Positions 25,248-34,239 of a DNA stretch of 64,000 bases are shown here, piece by piece (within the stretch, counting starts at the first letter, position 1; each line of letters opens with the position of its first letter). The stretch spans positions 2,385,501-2,449,500 of the forward strand of contig NZ_CP014327.1 of the NCBI RefSeq assembly GCF_000812665.2. Direction: 5' to 3'. Origin of the DNA: Falsihalocynthiibacter arcticus (GTDB taxonomy: Bacteria; Pseudomonadota; Alphaproteobacteria; Rhodobacterales; Rhodobacteraceae). A program made the translations under genes and the position numbers. The notes beneath the pieces were generated by a model that was given only the letters and a program-made list of their open reading frames with translations, had not been told where the DNA came from and made no database searches.

Positions 25248-26304
25248 GGTTCTTCCTTTTACGTTAGTTGCTTGCGGATTAAAGTTGTAGTGGTCGGGCA
25301 GTCGCATCGCAGAATGCGGCTGGAACATCTGAGGCACCGCAGCATTCCGCGCTCATACATCCAAGGATTGCGTTCGACACTACAGCATTTTTCGCCATCT
25401 CGAACTCCAAATTGATAAGATGAAGCAGAAATCCTCTGTTATTAAAATACTCAAATCTGTCCATCAGGTCCTGACTTCAGAAACTTTACCGAAAAACGCG
25501 TCACAGCCGCAACATTTACTGATAGGGTAGGGCCTGGGTCGCCCGCTCATGAAATGCCTCTTCGGATTTTGAGGGTTTCCCCATTTTTGCATCAAAGGCG
25601 CCAAGCCATGAAGATTCTGCGTCGTTATCTGGATGGTCACCGAACATTTTAATTCTTTCACAAAATAAAACATCACTTTTCACTATGAACGAAAGTGTTC
25701 ACAACAAATGCCTTTTTCTGGTGTCCGCCACCGTTTTGCGCACCTGGGCTTTCTGGCTTGGCTGGGTGAGAAGGCATATCTCAAATATTTATTACAGAAG
25801 ATCGAAGTATCGCATATGTCGACCCAATTGGCGCTGGCCAAGCTGGTGGCGTAAGCAAGGTGCAACTTTGGTGTGCTTTAGCAGGCGCGCGTGGCCACTG
25901 ACCATTGGAAGTCATTGCCAAATCTGTGCTTTCTTGTCCCAACCCAATTCTCAAGAATATATGCAAAATTATCCAACTGATATTCTCTCCTGTTCCTACT
26001 TCTTTCCGCCAGCATTCTGACACACAGTCAGCTTGCATAGCACGGTCTGTAGCCCCAAGTTTCTGGGTCGCTTCTCTGTTGCACATGCCCTGTTGAAATT
26101 AGTGCTCAAATTTTGAAAAAATGAAACTGCCTTTAGGGGCTACTCTTCTATTCTGGCAAATTGAAATGAATTGGAGTGCGCTGCCATTTGTCTGCGGCCC
26201 GTCGAGGATCCCCGTGCTTTCGGTATTCAATGATAGCTAAGAAGCTCTGAGACCAGTGTGGCATTTACTTCAGGTAGCGTACCATTCCGCATAAGCAGTT
26301 AGCT
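25248..26304. other. Long region without an intact gene
   Basis: About 1 kb with only short, weak frames. A plus-strand stretch ending at 25854 gives MPFSGVRHRFAHLGFLAWLG followed by EKAYLKYLLQKIEVSHMSTQ and LALAKLVA with a stop; it looks like the C terminus of a lost protein, but I cannot name it. The minus strand at 25464-25676 encodes a Cys-containing 70-residue frame of unknown value. The region probably holds decayed gene remnants. Confidence 0.45.
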
Positions 26305-26601
26305 TTATAGTTTAGTCCATTTCATTTTCTTGAATTCTTCTCTGAAAGCAAACCGTTCGAGGTGGCTGTCGATGACATCGCGAACGCGTTGCAACCCTTC
26401 TGGGCTTTCAGCGTTCAGTGTGACGACCAATTCGTCAACTGTTGCAGTCAAGGTTGCAGGGCCCGCTGGCAACGCAGCTTTCCCAGAATTCTCATCAAAT
26501 TGTACATCGATCTTGTGAGCGAAGTGTTTGCACAGTTGTTGGAGATACTTGCTTGCATTTTTAGTTTGAAAGCGGCCTTCATCGGAAAATTGTGTTTGCA
26601 T
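26305..26601 (-). CDS. DUF2218-domain protein linked to iron uptake
   Basis: Small cytoplasmic protein of 98 residues, the usual length for DUF2218. The pattern fits the family: an N-terminal SDEGRFQTKNASKYLQQLCK HFAHKIDV segment with the conserved HFAHK, and a C-terminal VRDVIDSHLERFAFREEFKK. The family often lies next to siderophore uptake genes. Here it is divergent from the binding-protein gene at 26703, with only 101 bp between them, so both are probably controlled by one iron-responsive operator. The biochemical role is unknown. Confidence 0.8.
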   Translation of the reverse strand: MQTQFSDEGRFQTKNASKYLQQLCKHFAHKIDVQFDENSGKAALPAGPATLTATVDELVVTLNAESPEGLQRVRDVIDSHLERFAFREEFKKMKWTKL

Positions 26602-26640
26602 CTTTTTTATTCCTGAGTATTTCTGTCTGAGATATTATCT

Positions 26641-26662
26641 GACAAATTGAGTCGCCTTTGTC
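26641..26662. promoter_or_regulatory. Inverted repeat between divergent iron-uptake genes
   Basis: GACAAA and TTTGTC (10-bp spacer) form a perfect 6-bp dyad in the 101-bp region shared by the DUF2218 gene and the siderophore-uptake operon. It does not match a standard Fur box by eye; it is only a candidate operator. Confidence 0.35.
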
Positions 26663-26702
26663 GAGTCATTCATAACTCACCAAGAAAATGAGAAGGAATA
26701 CC

Positions 26703-27605
26703 ATGAAAACCACTCTCGCTACGCTGGCTTTGGCTGTTATACCTACCTTTGCGCTTGCACAAACCGTTGAGGTTGAAACCGCGACGGGTCGCATGGCCGT
26801 TCCAGCCGCGCCTAAAATCATTGTCGCGCTTGACCTTGCTGCGATCGACGATCTTTCCGCGCTTGGTCTTAAGGTTGCGGGCGTTCCTGATATTACGCCT
26901 CCAGCATATTTGGCCGAGGCCTTCGCAAACACAAAGATCGTCGGCACATTGTTTGAGCCAGATTTTGAAGCTTTGGCCGTTATGGCTCCAGATTTAATCG
27001 TCGCGGGTGGGCGTTCGCAAACGCAAGTTGCCCCGCTATCGCAAATCGCCCCCACCATCGACATGACAATCTCGGGTGATGAATTCTTTACTCAAGCCGA
27101 AGCGCGTGTCGTTGCTTATGGCGAAATATTTGGACTTGAAGGGAAAGCGACGACCTTGCTTGCGGATTTGGATGCGGCCGTTGCCAAGTCGAAACTTGCA
27201 GCGGAAGGCAAGGGGGACGTGCTCATCCTACTCACAAATGGCGGCAAAGTTTCCGCCTATGGCGACGATTCACGGTTTGGCTGGTTGCACACTGCACTTG
27301 GTTTACCCGAGGCATATCCAGATCTAACTGCCGAGACACACGGCGAAGCGGTCTCGTTTGAGTTTGTCGCAGATGTAAATCCTGACTGGATTTTCGTCGT
27401 AGATCGTGGTGCGGCCATCGGACAAGATGGTGAAGCTGCGGCTGTGACTCTCGACAATCCACTCGTAGCGGGAACCAACGCTGGCAAAGCAGGGCAGATC
27501 GTTTATCTGGATTCAGCGCGTCTTTACCTCTCAGGCGGAGGCATTCAATCGATGATGGGCACAATCGCAGAGGTCACATCAGCCTTTGCGCCTGACGCCA
27601 GCTAA
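26703..27605 (+). CDS. Siderophore/iron ABC transporter substrate-binding protein
   Basis: Periplasmic class III binding protein of 300 residues. MKTTLATLALAVIPTFALAQ is the signal peptide. The mature protein has the typical helical-backbone family features: IVALDLAAIDDLSALGLKVA, then PDLIVAGGRSQTQV and a late PDWIFVVDRGAAIG. It most resembles the FatB/CeuE-type ferric-siderophore binding group. The start is ATG 26703, with AGAAGGAAT 5-13 bp upstream; an in-frame ATG at 26688 would precede this ribosome-binding site. It is the first of four rightward genes. No TonB receptor or siderophore synthesis genes are in the window. Confidence 0.88.
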   Translation: MKTTLATLALAVIPTFALAQTVEVETATGRMAVPAAPKIIVALDLAAIDDLSALGLKVAGVPDITPPAYLAEAFANTKIVGTLFEPDFEALAVMAPDLIVAGGRSQTQVAPLSQIAPTIDMTISGDEFFTQAEARVVAYGEIFGLEGKATTLLADLDAAVAKSKLAAEGKGDVLILLTNGGKVSAYGDDSRFGWLHTALGLPEAYPDLTAETHGEAVSFEFVADVNPDWIFVVDRGAAIGQDGEAAAVTLDNPLVAGTNAGKAGQIVYLDSARLYLSGGGIQSMMGTIAEVTSAFAPDAS

Positions 27606-27614
27606 TACAAGCCT

Positions 27615-28559
27615 GTGAAACTCTGGATTATTGCAATACTGACGCTCGCCCTCCTTGTGGGGGCGAGTTGCCTTGTGGGGGTGGTTGATCTCTTTGCAGG
27701 CAACCTCGACGCGACGATGGTGTTGGCCGTGAGCCGACTGCCGCGCACATTCGCGGCTCTTCTTGCGGGGGCTGGCTTGGCGCTCGCAGGGGTTGTCGTG
27801 CAAATGAGCGTGCAGAACCGATTGGTTGAACCAGGCCTCGTCGGCACACCAGAATCCGCTATGTTGGGGTTGCTCGCCGTTACCTTATTGGCTCCGGGGG
27901 CCACCTTAATGGTCAAAATGTCGGTGGCCGCGATGTCGGCGCTAATCGGCACACTCGGGTTTTTGTGGCTTGCCCGCAATGTGCCACGCCGAGACCCGGT
28001 ACTTTTGCCACTGGTCGGGTTGATCTATGGCGGAATTATTGGGGCCGCGGTGCTGTGGCTCGCGTGGACAACTGATTTGGTTCAATACATTGGCATATGG
28101 CAGAGTGGCGAGTTTTCTGGCGCTTTGCGTGGGCGTTACGAATTGCTTTGGGTGGTCGCGGGCATTGCGGGGCTTTTGTGGCTATCGGCTGACCGCATCA
28201 CGATACTCGGTCTGGGCGAGGATACCGCACGTAGCCTTGGGTTGGATTACCGTCAAACATTGCTGACGGGGTTGGTGCTGGTTTCGGTGATCGTCTCGGT
28301 TGTGGTTGTGAGCGTCGGATCAATTCCGTTCGTCGGCTTGGTTGTGCCAAACGTGGTCTCCCGCTGGCGCGGCGACAATTTGCGGCGAAACCTACCGTTG
28401 GTGGCGTGGCTTGGTGGCTGTATGGTGCTTGCTTGTGACATCATTGGACGGTTGATCAGATACCCGTATGAAGTGCCCGCAGGAACAATATTTGCAGTGC
28501 TTGGCGCGGGGATTTTCCTTTGGCTCCTTTACGCCGCTCCAAGGCGCGCTCATGGCTGA
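27615..28559 (+). CDS. FecCD-family iron-siderophore permease, subunit 1
   Basis: Inner-membrane permease of 314 residues with about nine or ten helices. Family markers are SRLPRTFAALLAGAGLALAG (the conserved RLPR near residue 38), the GLVGTPESAMLG loop, and the late VGSIPFVGLVVPNVVSRWRG segment (near 237-256), which contains the coupling GLVxPH-like motif for the ATPase. The GTG start lies 9 bp after the binding-protein stop. It overlaps the second permease by 8 bp. Confidence 0.9.
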   Translation: MKLWIIAILTLALLVGASCLVGVVDLFAGNLDATMVLAVSRLPRTFAALLAGAGLALAGVVVQMSVQNRLVEPGLVGTPESAMLGLLAVTLLAPGATLMVKMSVAAMSALIGTLGFLWLARNVPRRDPVLLPLVGLIYGGIIGAAVLWLAWTTDLVQYIGIWQSGEFSGALRGRYELLWVVAGIAGLLWLSADRITILGLGEDTARSLGLDYRQTLLTGLVLVSVIVSVVVVSVGSIPFVGLVVPNVVSRWRGDNLRRNLPLVAWLGGCMVLACDIIGRLIRYPYEVPAGTIFAVLGAGIFLWLLYAAPRRAHG

Positions 28560-29499
28560 TCGCAGATTAATTTCTCTCGGGCTTGTCCTCGTTATGGCCT
28601 CTGCACTTTTCCTGTTTTGGAACTTGCGCGAACCTGCGGGGTTTATCCTGTCTTTACGGTTTACCAAGCTTGCAGCCCTCTGTGTGGTCGGGGTTGCCAT
28701 AGGCACGGCAACTGTGTTGTTCCAAACCATCGCCGCCAACCGCATGCTGACACCGGGTATTGTTGGCTTTGATGCGCTCTTTGTGTTTATCCAAACGGGG
28801 CTTGTCTTGATGCTTGGCGGTGCGGGCTTCGCTGCACTCCCGACGCTCGCCCAATTTGGCGTGGAAACGCTTGTGCTGGTCGCTGCGGCGCTGACGCTCT
28901 TTGGCGTGCTCCTACGAAATGGCGCAGACGATATTTTGCGTCTCGTGCTTACGGGGGTCATCATTGGCGTATTGTTGCGGGGCCTCGCAGGTTTGGCGCA
29001 GCGCTTGCTTGACCCTTCCGAATTCGCAATCGTCCAGCAGGCCAGTTTCGCGACCTTCGGGTCGGTCGACAAAACTCAACTCATCATCGCTTCAGGTGTT
29101 TTGATCCTAAGCTTTATAGCTGCAATGCGCCTTGCGCGTCTGCTCGACCTTGCCGCCTTGGGGCGCGGCACGGCGTTGCCCCTTGGCCTCGATTACGATC
29201 GCGTTGTGTTTGCTGCCCTCGCGGTTGTGGCGCTCTTGGTCGCGACCTCAACCGCATTGGTGGGGCCTATCAGTTTTCTGGGTTTGCTCGCTTCGAGTTT
29301 GGCTCACGCTGTCCTACCAACATGGCGTCACGCACGCCTTTTACCAGGGGCGGCGATTATTGGGGCGACGATCCTCGTTCTTGGCCAATTTGTCTTTGAG
29401 CGCCTCCTCGGGCTACAGTCCACTCTCTCAGTTATCGTTGAGTTCGCGGGTGGTTTACTCTTTCTGTTCCTTGTGCTTCGGAGGCCACGGCATGATTAA
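28552..29499 (+). CDS. FecCD-family iron-siderophore permease, subunit 2
   Basis: Second permease of 315 residues, pairing with subunit 1 as a heterodimer. It has about nine hydrophobic segments, with GIVGFDALFVFIQTGLVLML and the late LVGPISFLGLLASSLAHAVL segment (coupling region near 238-257). The start ATG 28552 overlaps the upstream gene by 8 bp and is where the hydrophobic core begins (MADRRLISLGLVLVMASALF); an in-frame Met further upstream would put 28 atypical residues before it. It overlaps the ATPase gene by 8 bp. Confidence 0.9.
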   Translation: MADRRLISLGLVLVMASALFLFWNLREPAGFILSLRFTKLAALCVVGVAIGTATVLFQTIAANRMLTPGIVGFDALFVFIQTGLVLMLGGAGFAALPTLAQFGVETLVLVAAALTLFGVLLRNGADDILRLVLTGVIIGVLLRGLAGLAQRLLDPSEFAIVQQASFATFGSVDKTQLIIASGVLILSFIAAMRLARLLDLAALGRGTALPLGLDYDRVVFAALAVVALLVATSTALVGPISFLGLLASSLAHAVLPTWRHARLLPGAAIIGATILVLGQFVFERLLGLQSTLSVIVEFAGGLLFLFLVLRRPRHD

Positions 29500-30253
29500 A
29501 ATTGAAAACCTCACTGTCCAAAAAGGTGGCAGCACGATTTTAACGGACGTGTCGCTTAAATTTGGCCAAGGCGGCATTACCGCTTTGATCGGCCCGAACG
29601 GCGCGGGAAAATCAACGCTTCTGAATGCCATTGCAGGGCTGATTGCGCCAAAAATGGGAACCGTCGAGGTAGAAGGCCTCAACATGGCACGCGCCCGTGC
29701 GCCAGAACGCGCCCACCGCGTGGCGCTGCTGGCACAAAATGAACATGTCACCGCGCGCCTTACGGTGCGCGACTTGGTTGGGTTTGGTCGCTGGGCGCAT
29801 CATCAAGGTCGTCCCAGCGAGAAAGATCACCACAAAATTGCCGAAGCCATCGCATCGTTTGATCTTGGGGAATTGGCTGAACGACGCCTTGATTCGCTAT
29901 CAGGTGGGCAGCGACAACGAGCGTTTGTTGCGATGGCTTGGGCGCAAGAAACGCCGTGGATGCTGTTGGATGAACCCCTCTCAGCCCTCGATCCACGTCA
30001 TGTTCGCGACATAATGGATCGGCTTTATATTTTGACCCGCCCAAGTATAGGCCAGCGCAGCGTTGTTATTGTCTTGCACGACCTTGGCATCGCTGCGCGT
30101 TACGCGGATCGCATCGTCGCTTTAAAGGATGGGCAGCTTATCACCTCAGGCCCACGCGGACTTACAATGACGGGGCGCATGTTGAGTGATCTGTTCGGAA
30201 CAAACTTGTCCATTGAGCGGGTCGCAGGGCGCGATGTCGTCGTCCCCGTCTAA
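29492..30253 (+). CDS. Iron-siderophore ABC transporter ATP-binding protein
   Basis: ABC ATPase of 253 residues. Walker A GPNGAGKST lies near residues 33-41, the Q-loop LLAQNE near 83, the signature LSGGQRQRAF near 136-145, Walker B WMLLDEPLSALD near 156-167 and the switch His (VIVLHDLG) near 195. The start is ATG 29492, where the fold begins (MIKIENLTVQKGGSTI). It completes the uptake operon: binding protein, two permeases, ATPase. Confidence 0.93.
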   Translation: MIKIENLTVQKGGSTILTDVSLKFGQGGITALIGPNGAGKSTLLNAIAGLIAPKMGTVEVEGLNMARARAPERAHRVALLAQNEHVTARLTVRDLVGFGRWAHHQGRPSEKDHHKIAEAIASFDLGELAERRLDSLSGGQRQRAFVAMAWAQETPWMLLDEPLSALDPRHVRDIMDRLYILTRPSIGQRSVVIVLHDLGIAARYADRIVALKDGQLITSGPRGLTMTGRMLSDLFGTNLSIERVAGRDVVVPV

Positions 30254-30539
30254 GGTGCCACCTTCTAATTATTCCCGTAAGATAATTTGAGAAGGCTGCG
30301 CATTCTTTCAATGCCGGAGATTCTAAGCGGCACAAGCTCTGGAAAACGCATTTTGGACGGTCCGCCAATCCGAATAGACCAGTCTTTAGAGCGGCCGGTT
30401 ATTAACTTCATCTCTGGGCGAACCAATGATGAGCGTACACCTGCTATTACAAAAATATCCGCAAATAGGTAACCACCCGGCATTCGCGGCCAATTGCCAA
30501 TTATTTCGCAAAATGCAGCTAGCGGGAGCTTCGAGCCCA

Positions 30540-30742
30540 TATTGAAGGAATCTGGCCCCGTCAAGTTTGCGCCATATTGTTTGTGCTGACATCATCAACT
30601 TGAACGCCACTGCGAGACCTGTCTTCCGGCTCAGACACCCCTTGGTTTTTACAGTGCGATGCCTAACCGTTGCAAACGTGCTTTCAATTGGGTTCGTGGT
30701 GCGAATGTGTTTCCAATGCTCGGCAGGGAAAGGGTCGCTAGC
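30540..30742 (-). pseudogene. IS256-family (Mutator-type) transposase fragment
   Basis: The minus strand encodes FPAEHWKHIRTTNPIESTFA, then TVRHRTVKTKGCLSRKTGLA and VAFKLMMSAQTIWRKLDG. This is the conserved C-terminal signature of IS256 transposases, including the catalytic Glu of NPIES. Upstream frames do not continue the family and no inverted repeats were found, so only the 3' fragment survives. Confidence 0.85.
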
Positions 30743-31019
30743 GCACTTTCAGCTAAGCTTGGCGCTGCTGGTGCGTTGCATTTACCACCAAGTTCCGCTT
30801 TTGGAGGGAAGCAGAAGCCATATTCAAGCGCAGCAATCTTCACTAAGGGAGGAGAACTGCCGTTCGCTGTGGTCAGCACCGATGATCGCCAGGCGGGACC
30901 TTGCCGCCGTTCGCTGCTCGCTTTGCCGAAATAAACTGCTGCATTTCGGAGAGAATGGCCATGAGCCGATGGTCTTGCGAACAAGTCTGACCCATCACAA
31001 TCTTCGATTGTATGTTTTT
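30743..31019. other. Intergenic relic region
   Basis: About 280 bp without a supported gene. It contains two copies of a CTGCCGTTCGCTG-like motif (near 30850 and 30905) that also occurs near 21672 and 31610. Confidence 0.45.
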
Positions 31020-31481
31020 TCAGTTGGGAACTTCCACAACTCCAACAATGTGAGTCCGCCTCAATGGCAGAGCTTGGTACGCCGAAACAATATCCGTTGT
31101 GGCAATGCCCTTGCCAGTCATACCATTATAGCGCCCCGTGCCAGTGACGATTTCCCAGTTGTTTGCCGCGCCTTTCTCTCCAGCCTTCCAACGCATTGTG
31201 AACGTGTCTTCACCTTCTCCGAAAACGCATATCCCAGTTATAGAGTTGGTTCCATCTTGGTATCCGAAGCCTGAACCAACGCATCGGGTGACTCCGTCTT
31301 CCAAAGGACCTTCAATAACTTCAAAACCGCCCTTGTTGTCCGTAAGGTGAAAGATATGATCGCCAAGGTCAAAATTCTCTTGAGAAAGCGGGTAGACGTT
31401 ATTGATTTCGATGCGTTGTTCTTCTGCATTGGCAGCAAAACCAATTGCGGCCAGAATTGAGACTAAGATTAGGATTTTCAC
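31020..31481 (-). CDS. Secreted hypothetical protein, beta-rich
   Basis: Exported protein of 153 residues. MKILILVSILAAIGFAANA-EEQ is a signal peptide. The mature part is strand-rich, ending in GTGRYNGMTGKGIATTDIVS, a pattern seen in small allene-oxide-cyclase-like barrel proteins where a GTGxYxGxxGxG motif recurs. Two Cys (near 68 and 83) could form a disulphide. It stands alone with no operon partner. The ribosome-binding site GGGAGGCG lies just before the ATG. Function unknown. Confidence 0.65.
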   Translation of the reverse strand: MKILILVSILAAIGFAANAEEQRIEINNVYPLSQENFDLGDHIFHLTDNKGGFEVIEGPLEDGVTRCVGSGFGYQDGTNSITGICVFGEGEDTFTMRWKAGEKGAANNWEIVTGTGRYNGMTGKGIATTDIVSAYQALPLRRTHIVGVVEVPN

Positions 31482-31779
31482 AAACGCCTCCCTGAATTCC
31501 GTTCATTTTAGATTCTTTGCGGAAATACACAAATGAAAAGCGGGGTATCGTGTTGCAAGCCTTCGCATGCGAGGAAAAAGCAAAGAAGCAACGGTGACTA
31601 TGGGCTCTTTCCTGCCGTTAGCTGCGCGGCGCATAGAGGTCCGGATTGGGCCGAAAGCAGATATCAATATATTCGGAATGCCAAAATAGAAGATGAAGCT
31701 CTACAAATACATCTTGACAAGGATTTGCACGAAAGCGGCAAAATTTGCACGCTTATGCTCCATTGGCAATATGAAAGTA
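31482..31779. other. Intergenic, no gene recognised
   Basis: About 300 bp between the secreted-protein gene and leader A. It contains CCTGCCGTTAGCTGCG near 31611 (interspersed motif). An open frame crosses this region and the leader, but its sequence follows the non-coding repeats and is not supported as a protein. Confidence 0.45.
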
Positions 31780-31995
31780 TTGGCTGTGGAGCCAGTCCTG
31801 AGCGAACCAGTCTCGCCACAAATTCCCTGGTAACAGGGAAATTAACAGGGAAAATGCGCGAAAATGGGCCAATCCGCGTGAAATTCAGGCTGATTGCGAC
31901 GAAATATCAATATGTTAAGAATAAATTCCCTAAAAAGTTAACAGGGAAAATTTTGCCTCGAACAGCGAGAGGTCTTGCCGTTATCAGGGAAAAAA
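31780..31995 (+). repeat. Leader repeat region of cassette A (TWACAGGGAAA motifs)
   Basis: The block starts with TTGGCTGTGGAGCCAGTCCT, identical to the start of leader B at 53903. It then shows four copies of a TWACAGGGAAA-type motif: 31831 (TAACAGGGAAA), 31843 (TTAACAGGGAAAA), 31939 (TTAACAGGGAAAA) and 31981 (TTATCAGGGAAAA). Two inverted copies of its core are present (TTCCCT at 31823 and 31927). The iteron-like layout before a methyltransferase/terminase cassette suggests a protein-binding or DNA-processing site. The region 31996-32305 after it has no gene; AAGGGG lies 9 bp before the ATG at 32306. Confidence 0.75.
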
Positions 31996-32305
31996 TGCGC
32001 ATTTCTATTTAATTTCAGTTTTCGCCGATGTTTGATTGCGCGCTCATAACTGCCCTTAATCTCACCATGTATTTTGCTACGAGAGCACTACATGTCGCCC
32101 TGAGGCGCGTCTGTCAACCATATGTGGTATTTTTACCTTGACGGCCGTCTGTAGATTTGCGACTAGATGGTCATCGTTCATCCACTTAGATGGACCGACG
32201 TGACAGGAGGTCATCGTCGCTTAAGCAAATTCCGCTTGGCCACGAAAGACGCTTGTCTGCTCCCAATCGCCCCTGCGGAAATGTTAATCAGAAAAGGGGT
32301 CCAGA

Positions 32306-33820
32306 ATGGGCATTAAATTTCTAAATCATCCTAAAATAGAACCTACTGAAAAACCGAAGAACCTCTTGTGTGATACTGAGGTGACTTCCGAGTTCACGGC
32401 AACATCGGGTGGGCTTCAGGCAAAACGCAACGATCTTTTGCCCAACTTGAAGATCGAATATGTGCGTGTTTCCGACATCAAAAAATCCGATCATCGGGTT
32501 CGCAATGTAAGCAAAAATAAAACCCGGAAACTAAAATCCACGATTGCGAAATTTGGTGTCAGAAAGCCTGTTCTTTTGACCGCTGAATTCGAGCTTATCG
32601 ACGGGCATGCTTTGATTGAGGCTGCAGTACAACTCGGTATCAAAACCATCCCTTGCATCATCGCCTCCGATTTGACCGAAGTAGAAATCCGTGCCCTGCG
32701 GCTCGCGCTCAACAAAACACAAGAACTTGGCGAATGGGATGACAATGCTTTGCGAGCAGAATTTTCGTACTTGCTCGAATTCGAGAATGACCTTTCCTAC
32801 ACTGGTTTTGAAGTCGGCGAAATTGATCAGATTATCGTTCTGAATGACACTTCTGCTGATGGCGTGGCCGGACATCCTGCTGATCAACCCGGCGAGCTAC
32901 CCGCAATTGATGCGGATGCTGTGACCCGACCTGGTGATCTCTGGCGGTTGAACGGGCATCGCATTCTATGTGGCAATGCGCGGCATCCCGAGGGGCTGGC
33001 CAATTTGGGTTCGGGGGAAAACGTCTCGGCAATTTTTACAGACCCTCCATACAATGTGGCAGTGAATGGCCATGTGTGCATCGGGTCAGGTAAGTTTGAG
33101 GAGTTTGCCGAAGCCTCCGGAGAGATGTCGAAGAAGGAGTTTGGTATCTTCTTAAACCAGACCATTGGAGCCATGGCAACCACGCTGAAGAAAGGTGGCG
33201 TTCTATTTATTTGTATGGACTGGAGGCATTTAGCTGACCTGACATCCGTGATCGACGATCTTGGTCTTGAGCTGTTGAATATTTGCGTTTGGGCAAAAGA
33301 CAAGCCTGGAATGGGGTCCTTCTATCGCAGCCAGCATGAGTTTGTCCTTGTTGTCCGAAAAGCTGGGGCTGGCCATATGAACAACATTCAACTGGGCAAG
33401 TTCGGTCGCAACAGGAGCAATGTTTGGCGGTATGCAGGTGCTACTGGCGGTAAGACGTCGGGTATCGACGACTTCAAGCTTCATCCGACAGTAAAGCCTA
33501 TCAACCTGGTCAGAGATGCCATTCTGGATGTGACGGCCATCGGTGACATCATTCTTGATCCTTTCTTGGGCTCTGGGACAACGGTGTTGGCCGCAGAAGT
33601 CGCACACCGGATATGCTTTGGTGTGGAGATTTCGCCAATCTATGTCGATGTCGCCATCGGGCGCTGGGAAGCCCTGACTGGGCTGGATGCCGTCCACGAC
33701 AAGACTGGACTGACGTTTGCCGAAATGAAAGCCGAGCGGTCGAAGGGAACAGATCCACTTTACGATGAACTCGGCGGGACGTCGGCATCTCTCTCTATGG
33801 AATCAAAGGAGGACTTCTGA
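32306..33820 (+). CDS. ParB-domain fused beta-class DNA methyltransferase (cassette A)
   Basis: Fusion protein of 504 residues. Residues about 48-175 form a ParB/Srx-like N domain (VRVSDIKKSDHRVRN... IDGHALIEAAVQLG IKTIPCIIA). Residues 205-470 form an amino-methyltransferase with motif IV DPPY (246-249) preceding the SAM-binding DPFLGSGT (418-425), the order of beta-class N6-adenine or N4-cytosine enzymes. The ParB domain has GHALIEA where cassette B has GHGRLAA, so the Arg of the usual GxxR motif is missing. It overlaps the DUF5681 gene by one base (TGATG). It probably modifies DNA at sites linked to the cassette; the target sequence is unknown. Confidence 0.88.
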   Translation: MGIKFLNHPKIEPTEKPKNLLCDTEVTSEFTATSGGLQAKRNDLLPNLKIEYVRVSDIKKSDHRVRNVSKNKTRKLKSTIAKFGVRKPVLLTAEFELIDGHALIEAAVQLGIKTIPCIIASDLTEVEIRALRLALNKTQELGEWDDNALRAEFSYLLEFENDLSYTGFEVGEIDQIIVLNDTSADGVAGHPADQPGELPAIDADAVTRPGDLWRLNGHRILCGNARHPEGLANLGSGENVSAIFTDPPYNVAVNGHVCIGSGKFEEFAEASGEMSKKEFGIFLNQTIGAMATTLKKGGVLFICMDWRHLADLTSVIDDLGLELLNICVWAKDKPGMGSFYRSQHEFVLVVRKAGAGHMNNIQLGKFGRNRSNVWRYAGATGGKTSGIDDFKLHPTVKPINLVRDAILDVTAIGDIILDPFLGSGTTVLAAEVAHRICFGVEISPIYVDVAIGRWEALTGLDAVHDKTGLTFAEMKAERSKGTDPLYDELGGTSASLSMESKEDF

Positions 33821-34239
33821 TGAAAAAAGAACCTAAGACCGCAGGCGCATATGAGGTTGGGTACGGAAAACCACCTCAAAAGCACCAGTTCCAACCTGGA
33901 AATTCTGGCAACCCAAAAGGGCGCTCAAAGGGCCCGGGCAACCTCCACAAGATGATCGCAAAACACGCCAGCAAGAAGGTAACGGTCATTGAAAACGGTT
34001 CCGAGAAAAAGATGGCTAAAATGGATGTTGTGGTCTCGGCCATGTTCAATAGTGCATCTAAAGGTGATGTTGGTGCGGCACGACTGCTGACCTCAATGCT
34101 TCAGGCTGCAAGCGAATTGGCAGGAAACACTGACGCTCCAGAATTCACCGATGCAGATATCGCCGTCATGATTGATGCCGGAAACTGGCAGGCTGAGCTC
34201 GTTGCCCTCAAGGTGGAGGTGTCAGATGGAAATGAATAG
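33820..34239 (+). CDS. DUF5681 protein, putative small-terminase-like partner (cassette A)
   Basis: Basic protein of 139 residues. The N terminus carries the DUF5681 signature YEVGYGKPPQKHQFQPGNSG NPKGRSKG (residues 11-38), which is unstructured and basic and may contact DNA. The rest is helical (LHKMIAKHASKKVTVIENGS..., MFNSASKGDVGAARLLTSML). The position between the methyltransferase and the terminase ATPase, with overlaps on both sides, suggests a DNA-recognition role like that of a small terminase subunit. That role is inference; the family has no established function. Confidence 0.8.
   Translation: MKKEPKTAGAYEVGYGKPPQKHQFQPGNSGNPKGRSKGPGNLHKMIAKHASKKVTVIENGSEKKMAKMDVVVSAMFNSASKGDVGAARLLTSMLQAASELAGNTDAPEFTDADIAVMIDAGNWQAELVALKVEVSDGNE

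Noticed and set aside
31533-32012. Open frame of 159 codons across leader A
   Set aside because: Its residues follow the DNA repeats (TGK, FPKKLTGK) and leader B has no matching open frame, so the DNA motif and not a protein seems conserved.
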